Assembly: GCA_902779395.1 (NCBI GenBank)
Contig: CACZBK010000009.1
Coordinates: forward strand, 108,705 to 172,704
Direction of reading: 5' to 3'
DNA from: an uncultured Lachnospiraceae bacterium
GTDB taxonomy: Bacteria; Bacillota; Clostridia; Lachnospirales; Lachnospiraceae
Length of the DNA stretch: 64,000 nucleotides
Part shown: positions 7,787 through 17,509 of the stretch, piece by piece
Layout: each line of letters starts with the position of its first letter
Position numbering within the stretch: the first letter of the stretch is position 1
The notes under the pieces: generated by a model
What the model saw: only the letters and a program-made list of their open reading frames with translations
Told to the model about the DNA's origin: nothing
Database searches by the model: none
Program-made: the position numbers and the translations under genes

Positions 7787-9400
7787 TCAGCCCCTGGGAG
7801 GGGTCAGTGCCGGTATCTCCGTCATCTGCAGATCATCACCTACACTTAAGTAGATCTCGCTGCCATACGGATCATAAGCATGTAGTACGCACTCACCGCC
7901 AAGATCCATTATCTCCGTTGCATACCACCAGCCGGCATCGGAAAGATCCCTCTCTGTCGTGGTACCTGTGCTTACATCAACACGCACAAGCTTTTCTCCG
8001 TTCCCGGCTGTAAAATAGCAAAAGGTATCCTTAAAGAGCACGTTGTAGGTATCACTCATCCTGCCCTCATATTCATCTCCTACCATGCGCACATCCCCGG
8101 TCCATATATTCAGCGCCCATAAAGATATGCTGGTACGGTTATAATCATATGCTACGTAATAGATATAATCTTCGGTATGCTTGCTTATATCACATTCATA
8201 GCCGTATTCCAGACCGTTCACTATATATCCGTAATCCTCGCCGGTCTTTGCATCCAAAAGCTCCCAGGCATCACCGTCATAAAGGAATATCATATCATCC
8301 GCAACTTCGTAACTGTATACGGTATAATCCCAAAGCAGCTCCGTACGTCCGTATTTATCCAGCCTGACCAGCTTATCATAATCGGTATAGTAGATGATCC
8401 CGTCAGCAACACAGAAATCCTGTACCCTGTCTTTGACCAGACTGCTCACCAGGCCGTTTCCCATATCCATGAGCATCAGCTCCTCCGTATCATAGCCGCC
8501 GGAATATACCTTTCCCAGTCCGAAGATAAGGTCGTAGCCGTCGGTGCCGAAAACGGTTATATCCCTTCCGTCAGCCGGGATATACAAAGGCTCAGGATCT
8601 TCCGTGCTCCCCATGGCTGTTACATAAAGGCCGATGACACCGTTATCACCTTCTCTTTTTAAAACTATACTGTTACCTATCTCTATCGCATTCCAGCTCT
8701 CTTTTATATTCTCGACTGTATTGAAATCCACATCTTCCCTGGAAAATACCGAAGGATCCCCTCCCGGGCCCCATACGTTCGCATTGGCGATCTGATCGGA
8801 AGCAAAATGATCTTCCAGAGATGCCTGCAGGGGATATTCAACACGCTCCACATTTACGGTCTCGCCCCAGCCCGAATCATAGATATAAGCCTCATCACCG
8901 TCTATCCCCATATAAAGGACATAACTGTATCCGCCCCTTCTGCTGCCGAAATACAGTTCCTCCAGCACCAGCGCATCTATCCTGAAATATTCGGCGACGC
9001 TGTCCCCGGTGAGGACCGCCTCCCCTTCAGTACCCATAAGCTCCGCCGCACTTACCTTTTTTACGCTTACGGACCCGCGGATATAGTTTTCGGTCTTATC
9101 ATTTATATAGAACAGCTCATCATTCTCCGGAGTGAAATAATAATCCCCTTCCGGCGAAGTCCATCCGCTGCCCGCAAGAGTATTCCCGTTTTCAATGACC
9201 GGCACTGCCGGCTCCTCTTCTTCCTCCTGAAGCATTGCCATAGCCGCATCATATGTTAAACGTTCCGGTCCTTCTTTTGTCTCCAGCCATCCGCTGCATA
9301 AAGCCGCGAGCACAAGAAGATAAGCCGCCCCGGCCAGCACTATGGCTGTAAGAAGCGAAAACTCCGCGCCACCCTTGTTTCCTGACATCAGCGGTCTCAT
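7787..9400 (-). CDS. Membrane-anchored beta-propeller-like protein
   Basis: A 537-residue protein with one N-terminal membrane segment (about residues 15-38, rich in Leu/Ala/Val) and a long extracytoplasmic region. An acidic linker (MLQEEEEEPAVP, about 55-66) follows the anchor. The C-terminal two thirds contain repeated units that read like propeller blades: a Tyr/Asp-rich strand such as GIIYYTDYDKLVRLDKYGR or FCYFTAGNGEKLVRVD every 40-50 residues, similar to DUF5050-type sheets. No catalytic motif is seen. It begins three bases after mfd, so it is probably cotranscribed, though no functional link is obvious. An alternative start at the second Met (MSGNKGG) is possible. Function unknown; a surface sensor or binding protein is plausible. 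Confidence 0.7.
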   Translation of the reverse strand: MRPLMSGNKGGAEFSLLTAIVLAGAAYLLVLAALCSGWLETKEGPERLTYDAAMAMLQEEEEEPAVPVIENGNTLAGSGWTSPEGDYYFTPENDELFYINDKTENYIRGSVSVKKVSAAELMGTEGEAVLTGDSVAEYFRIDALVLEELYFGSRRGGYSYVLYMGIDGDEAYIYDSGWGETVNVERVEYPLQASLEDHFASDQIANANVWGPGGDPSVFSREDVDFNTVENIKESWNAIEIGNSIVLKREGDNGVIGLYVTAMGSTEDPEPLYIPADGRDITVFGTDGYDLIFGLGKVYSGGYDTEELMLMDMGNGLVSSLVKDRVQDFCVADGIIYYTDYDKLVRLDKYGRTELLWDYTVYSYEVADDMIFLYDGDAWELLDAKTGEDYGYIVNGLEYGYECDISKHTEDYIYYVAYDYNRTSISLWALNIWTGDVRMVGDEYEGRMSDTYNVLFKDTFCYFTAGNGEKLVRVDVSTGTTTERDLSDAGWWYATEIMDLGGECVLHAYDPYGSEIYLSVGDDLQMTEIPALTPPRG

Positions 9401-9403
9401 TCT

Positions 9404-12400
9404 CTAAGCATATCTCTCCGGATACAGCTGTTTGAAACTCTCTATCATCTTCTCTGTATTTTCAAGGAGCAGCGCTTCATCCGGTGCTGCCACTCCTACT
9501 ATATCATAGGTATATATAAACTCAGGCACGGCTCCCGTTACAAGCTTCATTTCTCCCCTGTATTCATTGATCAGAAGCGGGATCGCCGTTGTCTCTACCG
9601 GAGCATTTCTGTCCATCTTAACACGTATGCGTCCCACTCTTCCTCTTATCTCGGTAATGAACATGGACGAAGCGGTATTCTTCGCCAGGGCTATACGAAG
9701 CAGATTCTGCGCTTCCTTCGGAATGGTGCCGAAGCGGTCCTTAAGCTCATCCCGCATGGCATCCGCATCGGCATTATCACTTATCTGTGCGATACGTTTA
9801 TACAGATCCAGCTTCTGCATCTCGTTGACCACATATTCCGGAGGCAGGAACGCATCCACATCCAGATCGATGGTGCAGCTGCTTTCTGCTTCCTTTGTCT
9901 CACCCTTTTCCTCCCTGACGGCTTCTTCCAGCATCTTACAGTACAGATCATATCCGACACTCTCGATATGTCCGTGCTGCTGTTTGCCCAGAAGGGTACC
10001 TGCTCCGCGTATCTCAAGATCACGCATGGCTATCTTGAATCCGCTGCCCAGCTCCGTAAATTCCTTTATGGCAGTAAGACGCTTCTCTGCCACTTCCTTA
10101 AGGACCATGTTCCTGCGGTACATAAGAAAAGCGTAACTGCTGCGGTCGGACCTTCCCACGCGCCCTCTCAGCTGATAAAGCTGTGCAAGTCCCATCTTAT
10201 CCGAATCGTGGATTATCATGGTATTGACATTCGGGATATCAAGCCCGGTCTCTATAATAGTGGTGGATACAAGGACGTCTATCTCCTTACGGATGAAAGC
10301 CATCATGATATCCTCAAGCTGCCTTTCATTCATCTGTCCGTGCGCAAAGGATACCCTGGCTTCGGGTACGAGCGATGCTACCTCGGCAGTCATCTCCTGT
10401 ATCGTATCCACACGGTTATATACATAGTAAACCTGGCCTCCGCGGTTTAATTCCCTGCTTATGGCCTCACGCACCATCTCTTCATTGTACTCACAGACAA
10501 AAGTCTGAATGGGCAGACGGTCGCGCGGTGCCTCCTCGAGAAGGCTCATATCCCTTATACCTACAAGGCTCATATGAAGGGTACGGGGGATGGGCGTGGC
10601 CGTGAGAGTCAGGACATCCACATTTTCTTTTATCTGCTTTATCTTCTCTTTATGGGATACTCCGAAGCGCTGCTCCTCATCTATGATAAGAAGCCCCAGA
10701 TCCTTATACTCCACATCCTTTGAAAGCAGGCGGTGGGTACCTATCACTATATCCACCCTGCCTTCCTTAAGATCCTTAAGCGTCTCCCTTATCTGGGAAG
10801 CAGTCCTGAATCTGGAGAGCATGGCGATACGTACCGGATATGCAGCCATACGTTCGCAGAAAGTAGTAAAATGCTGCTCTGCCAGTATCGTGGTGGGCAC
10901 CAGATATGCAACCTGTTTTCCGTCCTGGACTGCCTTGAACGCCGCTCTTATAGCCACCTCCGTCTTGCCGAAGCCCACATCACCGCATATGAGGCGGTCC
11001 ATTATCTTGGTGCTCTCCATGTCATCCTTGGTCGCGATGATGGCCTGCATCTGATCATAGGTTTCTTCATAAGGGAAAAGTTCCTCAAATTCCCTCTGCC
11101 AGGGAGTATCTTCTCCGAACTCGTATCCCTTTCTTAAGCTGCGCTGCGCATAGAGGCTTACCAGATCCTTTGCCACACCGCTTACGGCAGCCCTGACTTT
11201 CTCCTTTGTCTTATGCCATTCGCTGCCGCCCAGTTTATTAAGCCTGGGTTTCCTGGAATCCTTATCCGCATAGAGCTGCACACGGTCCAGTGAAGAAGCC
11301 AGCACATACAGGCTGCCTCCGTCACGGTATTCTATCTTCATATAGTCTTTAAGGACATGCTCTACTTCGATCTTTTCAATCCCGCGATATACGCCCACAC
11401 CGTGGTCCTCATGGATCACATAATCGCCCACATGCAGCTCACCGTATGAGCTTACTTTCTTACCGCCGCTGTATTTAGGGCGCTTGCGCCTGTTTTTATG
11501 TTCAGCGCCGAAGATATCCGTCTCGGCTATCACGGTGAATTTTATCTGCGGATATGTAAAACCTTTATGTATACGGCCGTATACCGTGACCACTTCACCC
11601 GGAAGTATCCTTTTAGATTCATCCTCCGAAAAGCCCGCTTCAACGCCGTCCTCACGCAGGTCCGATGCAAGCCGCTCAGCGCGTGAACGTGATGCGGATA
11701 CTATCACAATACGTCCGCCCTCTTTCTTTAAATTCTTGAGATTATCGGTAAGCGTGGAAAAACTGCCGTTATAGGAAGCCAGTGTGCGCGAGCTTATCTG
11801 ATAATCTTTTTCATCGCCGAAAAGCCCGTAAGCGGCATCAAGCGAACTTAAGGTCACACTTCCGTATCTGCGAAGTTCTCCAAGGCTTTCTTCAAAGGAT
11901 CTCAATACGTCTGCCTGTGCGGGAAGCGCATATCCCTTTTCCAGGCGGTTTGACATACTCTCCGAAAACTCAGCCATTACTCCGTTTCCGTGCTCGGTAA
12001 GCCTTACCGGCTCATCCAGGAAGATAAGCGGCGCTTCTTTATACAGTTTTAATAAACTGCCGGTTTCCTCCCGGCTGTAGAAAAAGCGAAGGTAACTGTC
12101 AAGATTTATGCTTCCGGTATTATATACCAGGTACTGTTCGAGCTCTTCCAGTGCAAGCGAAAGGCGCTGGGCCGCTTCAGGCTTTTTTGCATCCCGCATT
12201 ATCTCTATCTGGGCAGAAGCCTCAAGCCTGATCTTCCTGTAGCCTTCGGCACGTTTAGCCTCACTCAAGATCATCTCGGTAGCAGGATAGACAGTAAGCT
12301 CCGACAGCTCCTCTATGGACCTCTGACTCTGGGCATCAAAACTCCGCAGGGATTCCACTTCATCCCCCCAAAGCTCTATACGGTAAGGATTTTCCGAACA

Positions 12401-12946
12401 CAGATCGAAAACATCGATTATACCGCCCCTTACCGAAAACTGTCCGGGACTTTCGGCCTGATAATTCTTCTCATATCCCATCGATATGAGTTTGATCGCT
12501 GCTGCTTCCTCATTCAGTATACTGCCTTTTGATACGGTGATCTGACTGTCCCTGTATACCCCGGCAGGAAGACAATCGGAAAAAAGCGCATCTATGGTGG
12601 TAACTACGGTACCTTTTTCTCCCGATATAATGCGTTTTAATACCCTGATACGTTCGGTAGCTGTTTCCCTGCCGTTGATATCGGCCTGATAAAAGATAAG
12701 ATCCTTGGCAGGATAGACCAGACATTCCCTGTCATAAAAACGGTATTCTTCCGCGATCTCCCTGGCACGGCGTTCGGAGTATGTCAGAATAAGAGTGCTG
12801 CCTTCGCCTTCCGAAAGCGCAGAAATAAGATGCAGCTTCGCAGGATCTGCACAGCCGCATAAAATACCGTGTCTTTTGTTTAAAAGGTCCTCTTTAAGCT
12901 TCGGGAAAAAATCCAGCTCTTTAAGAGGACTGTTAAGCATCTTCAT
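9404..12946 (-). CDS. mfd: Transcription-repair coupling factor Mfd
   Basis: At 1180 residues this is a full-length Mfd, the DNA translocase that dislodges RNA polymerase stalled at DNA damage and recruits UvrA. The N-terminal UvrB-like region (about 1-350) includes the partner-binding fold. The RNA polymerase interaction domain contains GDYVIHEDHGVGVYRGIEKI near residue 510. The RecG-like translocase has Walker A GDVGFGKTEVA near 655, the DEEQRFGV box near 760, and motif VI in QLRGRVGRSDRSSYAF near 935. The TRCF C-terminal domain follows. It is a core gene with no abnormality. Confidence 0.97.
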   Translation of the reverse strand: MKMLNSPLKELDFFPKLKEDLLNKRHGILCGCADPAKLHLISALSEGEGSTLILTYSERRAREIAEEYRFYDRECLVYPAKDLIFYQADINGRETATERIRVLKRIISGEKGTVVTTIDALFSDCLPAGVYRDSQITVSKGSILNEEAAAIKLISMGYEKNYQAESPGQFSVRGGIIDVFDLCSENPYRIELWGDEVESLRSFDAQSQRSIEELSELTVYPATEMILSEAKRAEGYRKIRLEASAQIEIMRDAKKPEAAQRLSLALEELEQYLVYNTGSINLDSYLRFFYSREETGSLLKLYKEAPLIFLDEPVRLTEHGNGVMAEFSESMSNRLEKGYALPAQADVLRSFEESLGELRRYGSVTLSSLDAAYGLFGDEKDYQISSRTLASYNGSFSTLTDNLKNLKKEGGRIVIVSASRSRAERLASDLREDGVEAGFSEDESKRILPGEVVTVYGRIHKGFTYPQIKFTVIAETDIFGAEHKNRRKRPKYSGGKKVSSYGELHVGDYVIHEDHGVGVYRGIEKIEVEHVLKDYMKIEYRDGGSLYVLASSLDRVQLYADKDSRKPRLNKLGGSEWHKTKEKVRAAVSGVAKDLVSLYAQRSLRKGYEFGEDTPWQREFEELFPYEETYDQMQAIIATKDDMESTKIMDRLICGDVGFGKTEVAIRAAFKAVQDGKQVAYLVPTTILAEQHFTTFCERMAAYPVRIAMLSRFRTASQIRETLKDLKEGRVDIVIGTHRLLSKDVEYKDLGLLIIDEEQRFGVSHKEKIKQIKENVDVLTLTATPIPRTLHMSLVGIRDMSLLEEAPRDRLPIQTFVCEYNEEMVREAISRELNRGGQVYYVYNRVDTIQEMTAEVASLVPEARVSFAHGQMNERQLEDIMMAFIRKEIDVLVSTTIIETGLDIPNVNTMIIHDSDKMGLAQLYQLRGRVGRSDRSSYAFLMYRRNMVLKEVAEKRLTAIKEFTELGSGFKIAMRDLEIRGAGTLLGKQQHGHIESVGYDLYCKMLEEAVREEKGETKEAESSCTIDLDVDAFLPPEYVVNEMQKLDLYKRIAQISDNADADAMRDELKDRFGTIPKEAQNLLRIALAKNTASSMFITEIRGRVGRIRVKMDRNAPVETTAIPLLINEYRGEMKLVTGAVPEFIYTYDIVGVAAPDEALLLENTEKMIESFKQLYPERYA

Positions 12947-13018
12947 TTTCTTTCAGTTTATAATACAGCCCCGACAGCTGCGGGATCACAACATAACACA
13001 GGTATTTTACATTTTTTG

Positions 13019-14350
13019 TTATATTCCGTCAATCTCGGAGGCGTCCCCATCCGTAAGCTCAAGAATATCCGCAAGCTCCGAAAAATCCCTTATGACCGCT
13101 TCCGGTGCATCCGCGTCGCCAAAACCGTATGAAGCAAAAATGAACGGCACGCCCGCCTCATGCGAAGCGTCCTGATCTCCCTGTATATCACCCACATATA
13201 CCGGCAAGCCGTATCCGTTCCTGTTCTTCACAAGCTTTATATTTCCGGCCTTATAAAGCCCCGTATCCCCGTAGCACTCCTTATCGCTTATATATTCCGC
13301 GATACCGAGCTTGTTCATCACCAGTTCAATATAGCCCGACTGACAGTTGCTCACTATGCACACCGGCAGTTTCTCCGAAAGCTTTATTATCGTATCCTTT
13401 ACTCCGTGAAAGCTGATATCCTTTTCATTCTCTTCAAGGATCTGCTGTTCATAGACTATGCATTTGTCCATGATCTCATCACGAACGGACCGGTCTATAT
13501 CCGGCAAAAGCTCCATGGCTATCACATCCATAGGTTTTCCGAACAGCTTCTTCAGCTCACCGGCCTGTACCACCCTGTCGATCCCGGTCTCTTTTAAGGC
13601 CCTTGTCCATGCTCCTGCCACAAGAGGAGTCGAGTCCCATAAAGTTCCGTCCACATCCAGAAAAACAGCATCCGCTTTTATCTTTTTAATCCCCTGTATC
13701 TCTTTCACTTCCAGCTGATCATCCTTTACGGTAAATCTTATATTCAATCCGGCATAACTTATTCCCCATATGCGTTCCTCATCATGTATATGTCTGGTAC
13801 GCGGATCCTGAGAAAGCAGCTGTATAATGTTCTGCCGCATATTATCATCCAGCTGCCCCAGAAGCCTTTCGGGGATGTGTACCTTAAGCTCTTTAAACTC
13901 TACGCTGTCGGTAAATCCGCCCTTTGCGTCCGGAAAAGAATCCGCATACGGCAGATAAGGTTTTATATCATAAACGGGTGTATTATCGAGCATATCAACA
14001 CCGCTCACTATAAGGCTTCCGTCTTCATCAACGGCTTCCAGCTTCACACAGGAAAGCCCAAGGGGATTGGGCCTGAAAGGAGATCTGCTGGCAAATACTC
14101 CCACTCTCTTCCTGCCCCCAAGCCTTGGAGGTGCCACTGTAGCACTGAAATTGGCCTTATGGTTTTCCGAGAAATCCCAGATAAGCCACAGACGGCTGTA
14201 TTCCTCAATGCCTCTTATGGCATCGGGATGGAAATATGCGGGTTCAAAAACTATCCTACCCATCGCCCCTTCGACAAGGCCGCTCTGTCTCGGTATACCG
14301 AATTTTTCAGGAAAATCCGTACGGATGTGCGCTATCGGTTCTATGTTCAT
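13019..14350 (-). CDS. TrmO-type tRNA methyltransferase fused to a HAD phosphatase
   Basis: This 443-residue protein joins two complete domains. Residues 1-225 are a TsaA/YaeB (TrmO) domain, with FGIPRQSGLV, SRLWLIWDFSENH, GVFASRSPFRPNPLGLS and DIKPYLPYAD, the family that N6-methylates t6A37 in tRNA with SAM. Residues about 228-443 are a haloacid dehalogenase fold of the phosphoglycolate phosphatase type: nucleophile DVDGTLWDS, serine/asparagine motif VSNCQSGY, lysine in YKAGNIKLVK, and VGDIQGDQDASHEAG. The reading frame runs unbroken across the joint. The preceding gene overlaps its start by four bases (ATGA). Both activities are predicted from family motifs; their connection is unknown. Confidence 0.88.
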   Translation of the reverse strand: MNIEPIAHIRTDFPEKFGIPRQSGLVEGAMGRIVFEPAYFHPDAIRGIEEYSRLWLIWDFSENHKANFSATVAPPRLGGRKRVGVFASRSPFRPNPLGLSCVKLEAVDEDGSLIVSGVDMLDNTPVYDIKPYLPYADSFPDAKGGFTDSVEFKELKVHIPERLLGQLDDNMRQNIIQLLSQDPRTRHIHDEERIWGISYAGLNIRFTVKDDQLEVKEIQGIKKIKADAVFLDVDGTLWDSTPLVAGAWTRALKETGIDRVVQAGELKKLFGKPMDVIAMELLPDIDRSVRDEIMDKCIVYEQQILEENEKDISFHGVKDTIIKLSEKLPVCIVSNCQSGYIELVMNKLGIAEYISDKECYGDTGLYKAGNIKLVKNRNGYGLPVYVGDIQGDQDASHEAGVPFIFASYGFGDADAPEAVIRDFSELADILELTDGDASEIDGI

Positions 14351-15867
14351 TTGCGCTTAAACCTTGAATATAACATGAATTTGGTATTGGTAACCAGATA
14401 TCTTTTGAACAGACGCCTGGGATTCTGGAAAAGCCTGTAAAGCCACTCAAGACCTATTCCCTGAATAAGTTTGGGGGCACGATCCACAGTACCGGCATGG
14501 AAATCAAACCCTGCCCCGACACCGAGCATCACAGCATTTATCCTGCCTTTATGGGCTGCCATCCATTTTTCCTGTTTGGGCGCACCCAGACCTATCCAGA
14601 CCAGATCAGCCCCGCTGTCATTTATCATCTTTACCACCGCTTCATCTTCTTCTTCCGTAAGTTCCCGAAACGGCGGAGAATACATACCTGCGATATTCAT
14701 CCAGGGAAAACGCTCCTTAAGCTGTTCTTTTAAGCAGCCAAGGGTCTTTTCCGTTGATCCGTAGAAGAAATGCTTTTCGCCGCTCTCCATGCTCAGGCGG
14801 AATACTTCCTCCATGAAATCCGGCCCCGCAACACGCTCCGCCTCGGGATATCCTGATGCCGCTATCTTCGAAGCTATGGGATTTCCGTCCGGGAAGGTAA
14901 AGACACTTGAATTCAGTATATCACGGTAATCCCTGTTATCGCAGGCCATCACAGTGGTATGGACATTTGAAAAACATATATAGCCGCCCTTCAGCTCCTT
15001 AACATGATCGAGCACATAAGATGCAGCCTCGGTACGGCCTGCCGTAGTATACTCCACTCCAAGCACGGGAAGCCGGTTATGCATGTTGCTCATGAAAAGC
15101 GCTGCCGATCCGCCCTCATTTATGACCGCCCTTTCGGGAAGGGATCTTCCAAAGGCTTTCAGTCCTATACATACGGGTACTCCGGTAGAGCGAAGATATT
15201 CGTTTTCCTTATCCGTAAGCTGTTCCGCGGCAGCAGCGGATACATAGATCATCTTACAGTTTTCGGGAATCTTCAGGCAGGCTTTTTTCACATCAGCCAC
15301 ATCCGCCATACCCGTCACATGGTCTATAACCCAGATATCTTTCCACTCGTTCAGATAGCCGTATCTTTCTATGCAGAATTTAAGCCTTTCGCTTTCGGCT
15401 TTAAGAGCTACCATCATGATATCCCTGTGCTTAACACCCGGGCCGTATTTTTTTACATACCACCTGGAATACTGTCTTCTTGCAAAGATGTCAAATACGA
15501 TGCCCATCACAAAAAGGATGGCCACAACAGTTCTGGATATCCTTCTTCCCCAGCTGATGAAAAAAACAAAGATAAGTTCAAGAAACAGGAGTATCGTCTG
15601 GGATTTTATCACCTCGGAACTCTTTTCCCAGAAATCCATCTCCCAGGCATGCTTTATCCTGTTTCTCCTTAAAAAGAAAATAACCGAATAGGCGAGGAGC
15701 AGAAAAATAAAAAACATGCGATAAAACGCATACTCTCTCGTCTTATTCGGATAAAGGGGTTCCAGTATAAGATATCTGAAAAGGAGCGCTATAACATAAG
15801 CGGCGGTCTCTCCCACAAGGCTCCATATCAGCATCACTATTTCGTGCGGATTCTTTCTTTCTCTCAT
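14347..15867 (-). CDS. Membrane protein with C-terminal WecG/TagA/CpsF glycosyltransferase domain
   Basis: The 506-residue protein has an N-terminal half like the membrane and nucleotide-binding part of polyprenyl-phosphate sugar transferases: hydrophobic segments at about 10-30, 48-66, 90-110 and 113-132, then a Rossmann-like CoA-binding region to about 245. The C-terminal 240 residues are a GT26 domain (WecG/TagA/CpsF), with TAGRTEAASYVLDH, FSNVHTTVMA, FPDGNPIASK and the hallmark GLGAPKQEKWMA near 435. GT26 enzymes transfer ManNAc, ManNAcA or similar sugars to lipid-linked acceptors in wall polymer synthesis. The bactoprenyl sugar transferase catalytic domain that normally follows such a membrane region is absent and replaced by GT26. 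It overlaps the downstream TrmO-HAD gene by four bases. Confidence 0.82.
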   Translation of the reverse strand: MRERKNPHEIVMLIWSLVGETAAYVIALLFRYLILEPLYPNKTREYAFYRMFFIFLLLAYSVIFFLRRNRIKHAWEMDFWEKSSEVIKSQTILLFLELIFVFFISWGRRISRTVVAILFVMGIVFDIFARRQYSRWYVKKYGPGVKHRDIMMVALKAESERLKFCIERYGYLNEWKDIWVIDHVTGMADVADVKKACLKIPENCKMIYVSAAAAEQLTDKENEYLRSTGVPVCIGLKAFGRSLPERAVINEGGSAALFMSNMHNRLPVLGVEYTTAGRTEAASYVLDHVKELKGGYICFSNVHTTVMACDNRDYRDILNSSVFTFPDGNPIASKIAASGYPEAERVAGPDFMEEVFRLSMESGEKHFFYGSTEKTLGCLKEQLKERFPWMNIAGMYSPPFRELTEEEDEAVVKMINDSGADLVWIGLGAPKQEKWMAAHKGRINAVMLGVGAGFDFHAGTVDRAPKLIQGIGLEWLYRLFQNPRRLFKRYLVTNTKFMLYSRFKRK

Positions 15868-15903
15868 AACCAGCAGATATTATAGCATTAATACCCGCCT
15901 GTT

Positions 15904-16968
15904 TCAAGCAATGGTGCCGCCTCCCACAACGACATCGCCGTCATAGAGCACCACAGCCTGTCCGCGGGTGATGGCTCTCTGCGGCTCATCAAAAACGACC
16001 CTGATACTGTCTTCACCGGTCTGTTCCACCACCGCCGGCTGTTCCTGCTGCCGGTAACGCACCTTGGCTTTAACACGCATCCGGCCTTCTATATGATCAA
16101 CGGAAATAAGATTTACATCACGTGCCGTAAGAGTATCCGTAAACAGTTCCTTACCGTGGCTTAGGCACACCCTGTTATTCTCCACATCGATACCGCATAC
16201 ATACCAGGGATATTCTGCCGCTATCCCCAGGCCTTTACGCTGGCCTATGGTATAGCGTATTACACCCTTATGACGTCCCAGCACATTACCTTCGGTATCC
16301 ACAAAGTCTCCTTCGGGATAACTTACGCCTGTCTGCTGTTCTATAAAAGAAGCATAATCGCCGTCCGGTACAAAACATATATCCTGTGATTCAGCCTTAT
16401 CCGCATTTACAAAACCGTATTCTGCGGCTATCTGCCTGGTCTGTGTCTTACTCAGCTCTCCCAGAGGAAATCTGCAGTATTTAAGCTGTTCCTGACTCAG
16501 ATTAAACAGCACATAACTCTGATCCTTCGCGGGATCAAGCGCCTTTTTTAAGATATAGCGCCCGTTTTCTTCATTATATCCTGTCCGGGCATAATGCCCC
16601 GTGACTATCACATCACAGGCTCTTGAGAGACCGTATTCAAGCAGTTTTTCAAACTTGAGATATCTGTTACAGTCGATGCAGGGATTTGGCGTGCCGCCGT
16701 TCTGATAGGTCCGTATGAATTTATCTATGACCGCTTCGGAAAAATCAGCGGTATAATCCTTAACCTCATAAGGTATGGACAATAAAACAGCGACCCTGGC
16801 GGCATCATCCACATCCCTTACGGAACAGCAGCTTTTGGGGCTTAATCTCTGTTCCTCACTGTGGAAAAGCCGCATGGTCACTCCCATGCATTCATATCCT
16901 TTATCCTTCATAAGAGCGGCAGCTACGGACGAATCCACGCCTCCGCTCATTGCTATAAGTGCTTTCAT
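15904..16968 (-). CDS. mnmA: tRNA-specific 2-thiouridylase MnmA
   Basis: MnmA (354 residues) activates and thiolates U34 of tRNA-Lys, -Glu and -Gln. The ATP pyrophosphatase P-loop MSGGVDSSVAAAL lies at the N-terminus. The catalytic cysteines are in TPNPCIDCNRYLKF near residue 97 and SQDICFVPDG near 195. The C-terminal beta-barrel ends with EPQRAITRGQAVVLYDGDVVVGGGTI. It starts two bases after fliS ends, so it appears to be read in the flagellin-fliS transcript, an unusual company for a translation gene. Confidence 0.96.
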   Translation of the reverse strand: MKALIAMSGGVDSSVAAALMKDKGYECMGVTMRLFHSEEQRLSPKSCCSVRDVDDAARVAVLLSIPYEVKDYTADFSEAVIDKFIRTYQNGGTPNPCIDCNRYLKFEKLLEYGLSRACDVIVTGHYARTGYNEENGRYILKKALDPAKDQSYVLFNLSQEQLKYCRFPLGELSKTQTRQIAAEYGFVNADKAESQDICFVPDGDYASFIEQQTGVSYPEGDFVDTEGNVLGRHKGVIRYTIGQRKGLGIAAEYPWYVCGIDVENNRVCLSHGKELFTDTLTARDVNLISVDHIEGRMRVKAKVRYRQQEQPAVVEQTGEDSIRVVFDEPQRAITRGQAVVLYDGDVVVGGGTIA

Positions 16969-16970
16969 AT

Positions 16971-17441
16971 CTATACTAAAAATCCGCGATTTGATCCCGC
17001 AGCGATGCTGCCGGTATTAATATCGTTTCTCCCATATGTCATTCCGGCATATACCACATCGGTATTCTTCATCACAGGAGCAGACGTATCGCTTTTTGCC
17101 GCCTCGGCGTATGCATCCCTTAAAGCGGTAATAAGCTTAAAACTTCTTGCGAGACCTTCCGTCTCACGACGCACGCCCGCAGTGATCAGCTGCCTGTCCA
17201 CAAATCTGTATATCTCGTAAAAGTTCCTTGCAAGTTCGTATTTCATATCCAGGGATTCTATAAGTTCCCTTATGCAGCAGCGGCAGTTCCAGATCAGATC
17301 CTTAAAATCTTCGCTCATGGGATCCGCTGCAAGAAGCTCCCTGCTGTATTCTTCAAAAATATCATAAACAACAACTACCATAGCTGACGGATTCGCCTGG
17401 CTGATCCTGAGAATAAAATCCTGTCGTTTATCGTCTGTCAT
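16971..17441 (-). CDS. fliS: Flagellin export chaperone FliS
   Basis: FliS binds the C-terminus of flagellin in the cytoplasm and prevents premature polymerisation before export. The helical pattern fits: QANPSAMVVVVYDIFEEYSRELL at the start, then CIRELIESLDMKYELARNFYEIYRFVDRQLI and SFKLITALRDAYAEA. I placed the start at the ATG at 17441 (MTDDKRQDFILRIS), because GGGAGGAGG lies directly upstream at correct spacing. A longer upstream start has no such site. The 156-residue product has a low-complexity tail rich in Gly, Asn and Thr. It follows the flagellin gene, the standard position for fliS. Confidence 0.85.
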   Translation of the reverse strand: MTDDKRQDFILRISQANPSAMVVVVYDIFEEYSRELLAADPMSEDFKDLIWNCRCCIRELIESLDMKYELARNFYEIYRFVDRQLITAGVRRETEGLARSFKLITALRDAYAEAAKSDTSAPVMKNTDVVYAGMTYGRNDINTGSIAAGSNRGFLV

Positions 17442-17509
17442 AAAATGCCTCCTCCCGATATGATCCTTCGCTACGAATGTCATTTTCCGGGCTTAAACCC
17501 GAAGGATCC

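Noticed and set aside
10375-11137. Several plus-strand ORFs opposite mfd
   Set aside because: All are shadows of the mfd reading frame, as are the plus-strand ORFs opposite the suf, glgB, ABC permease and SulP genes.
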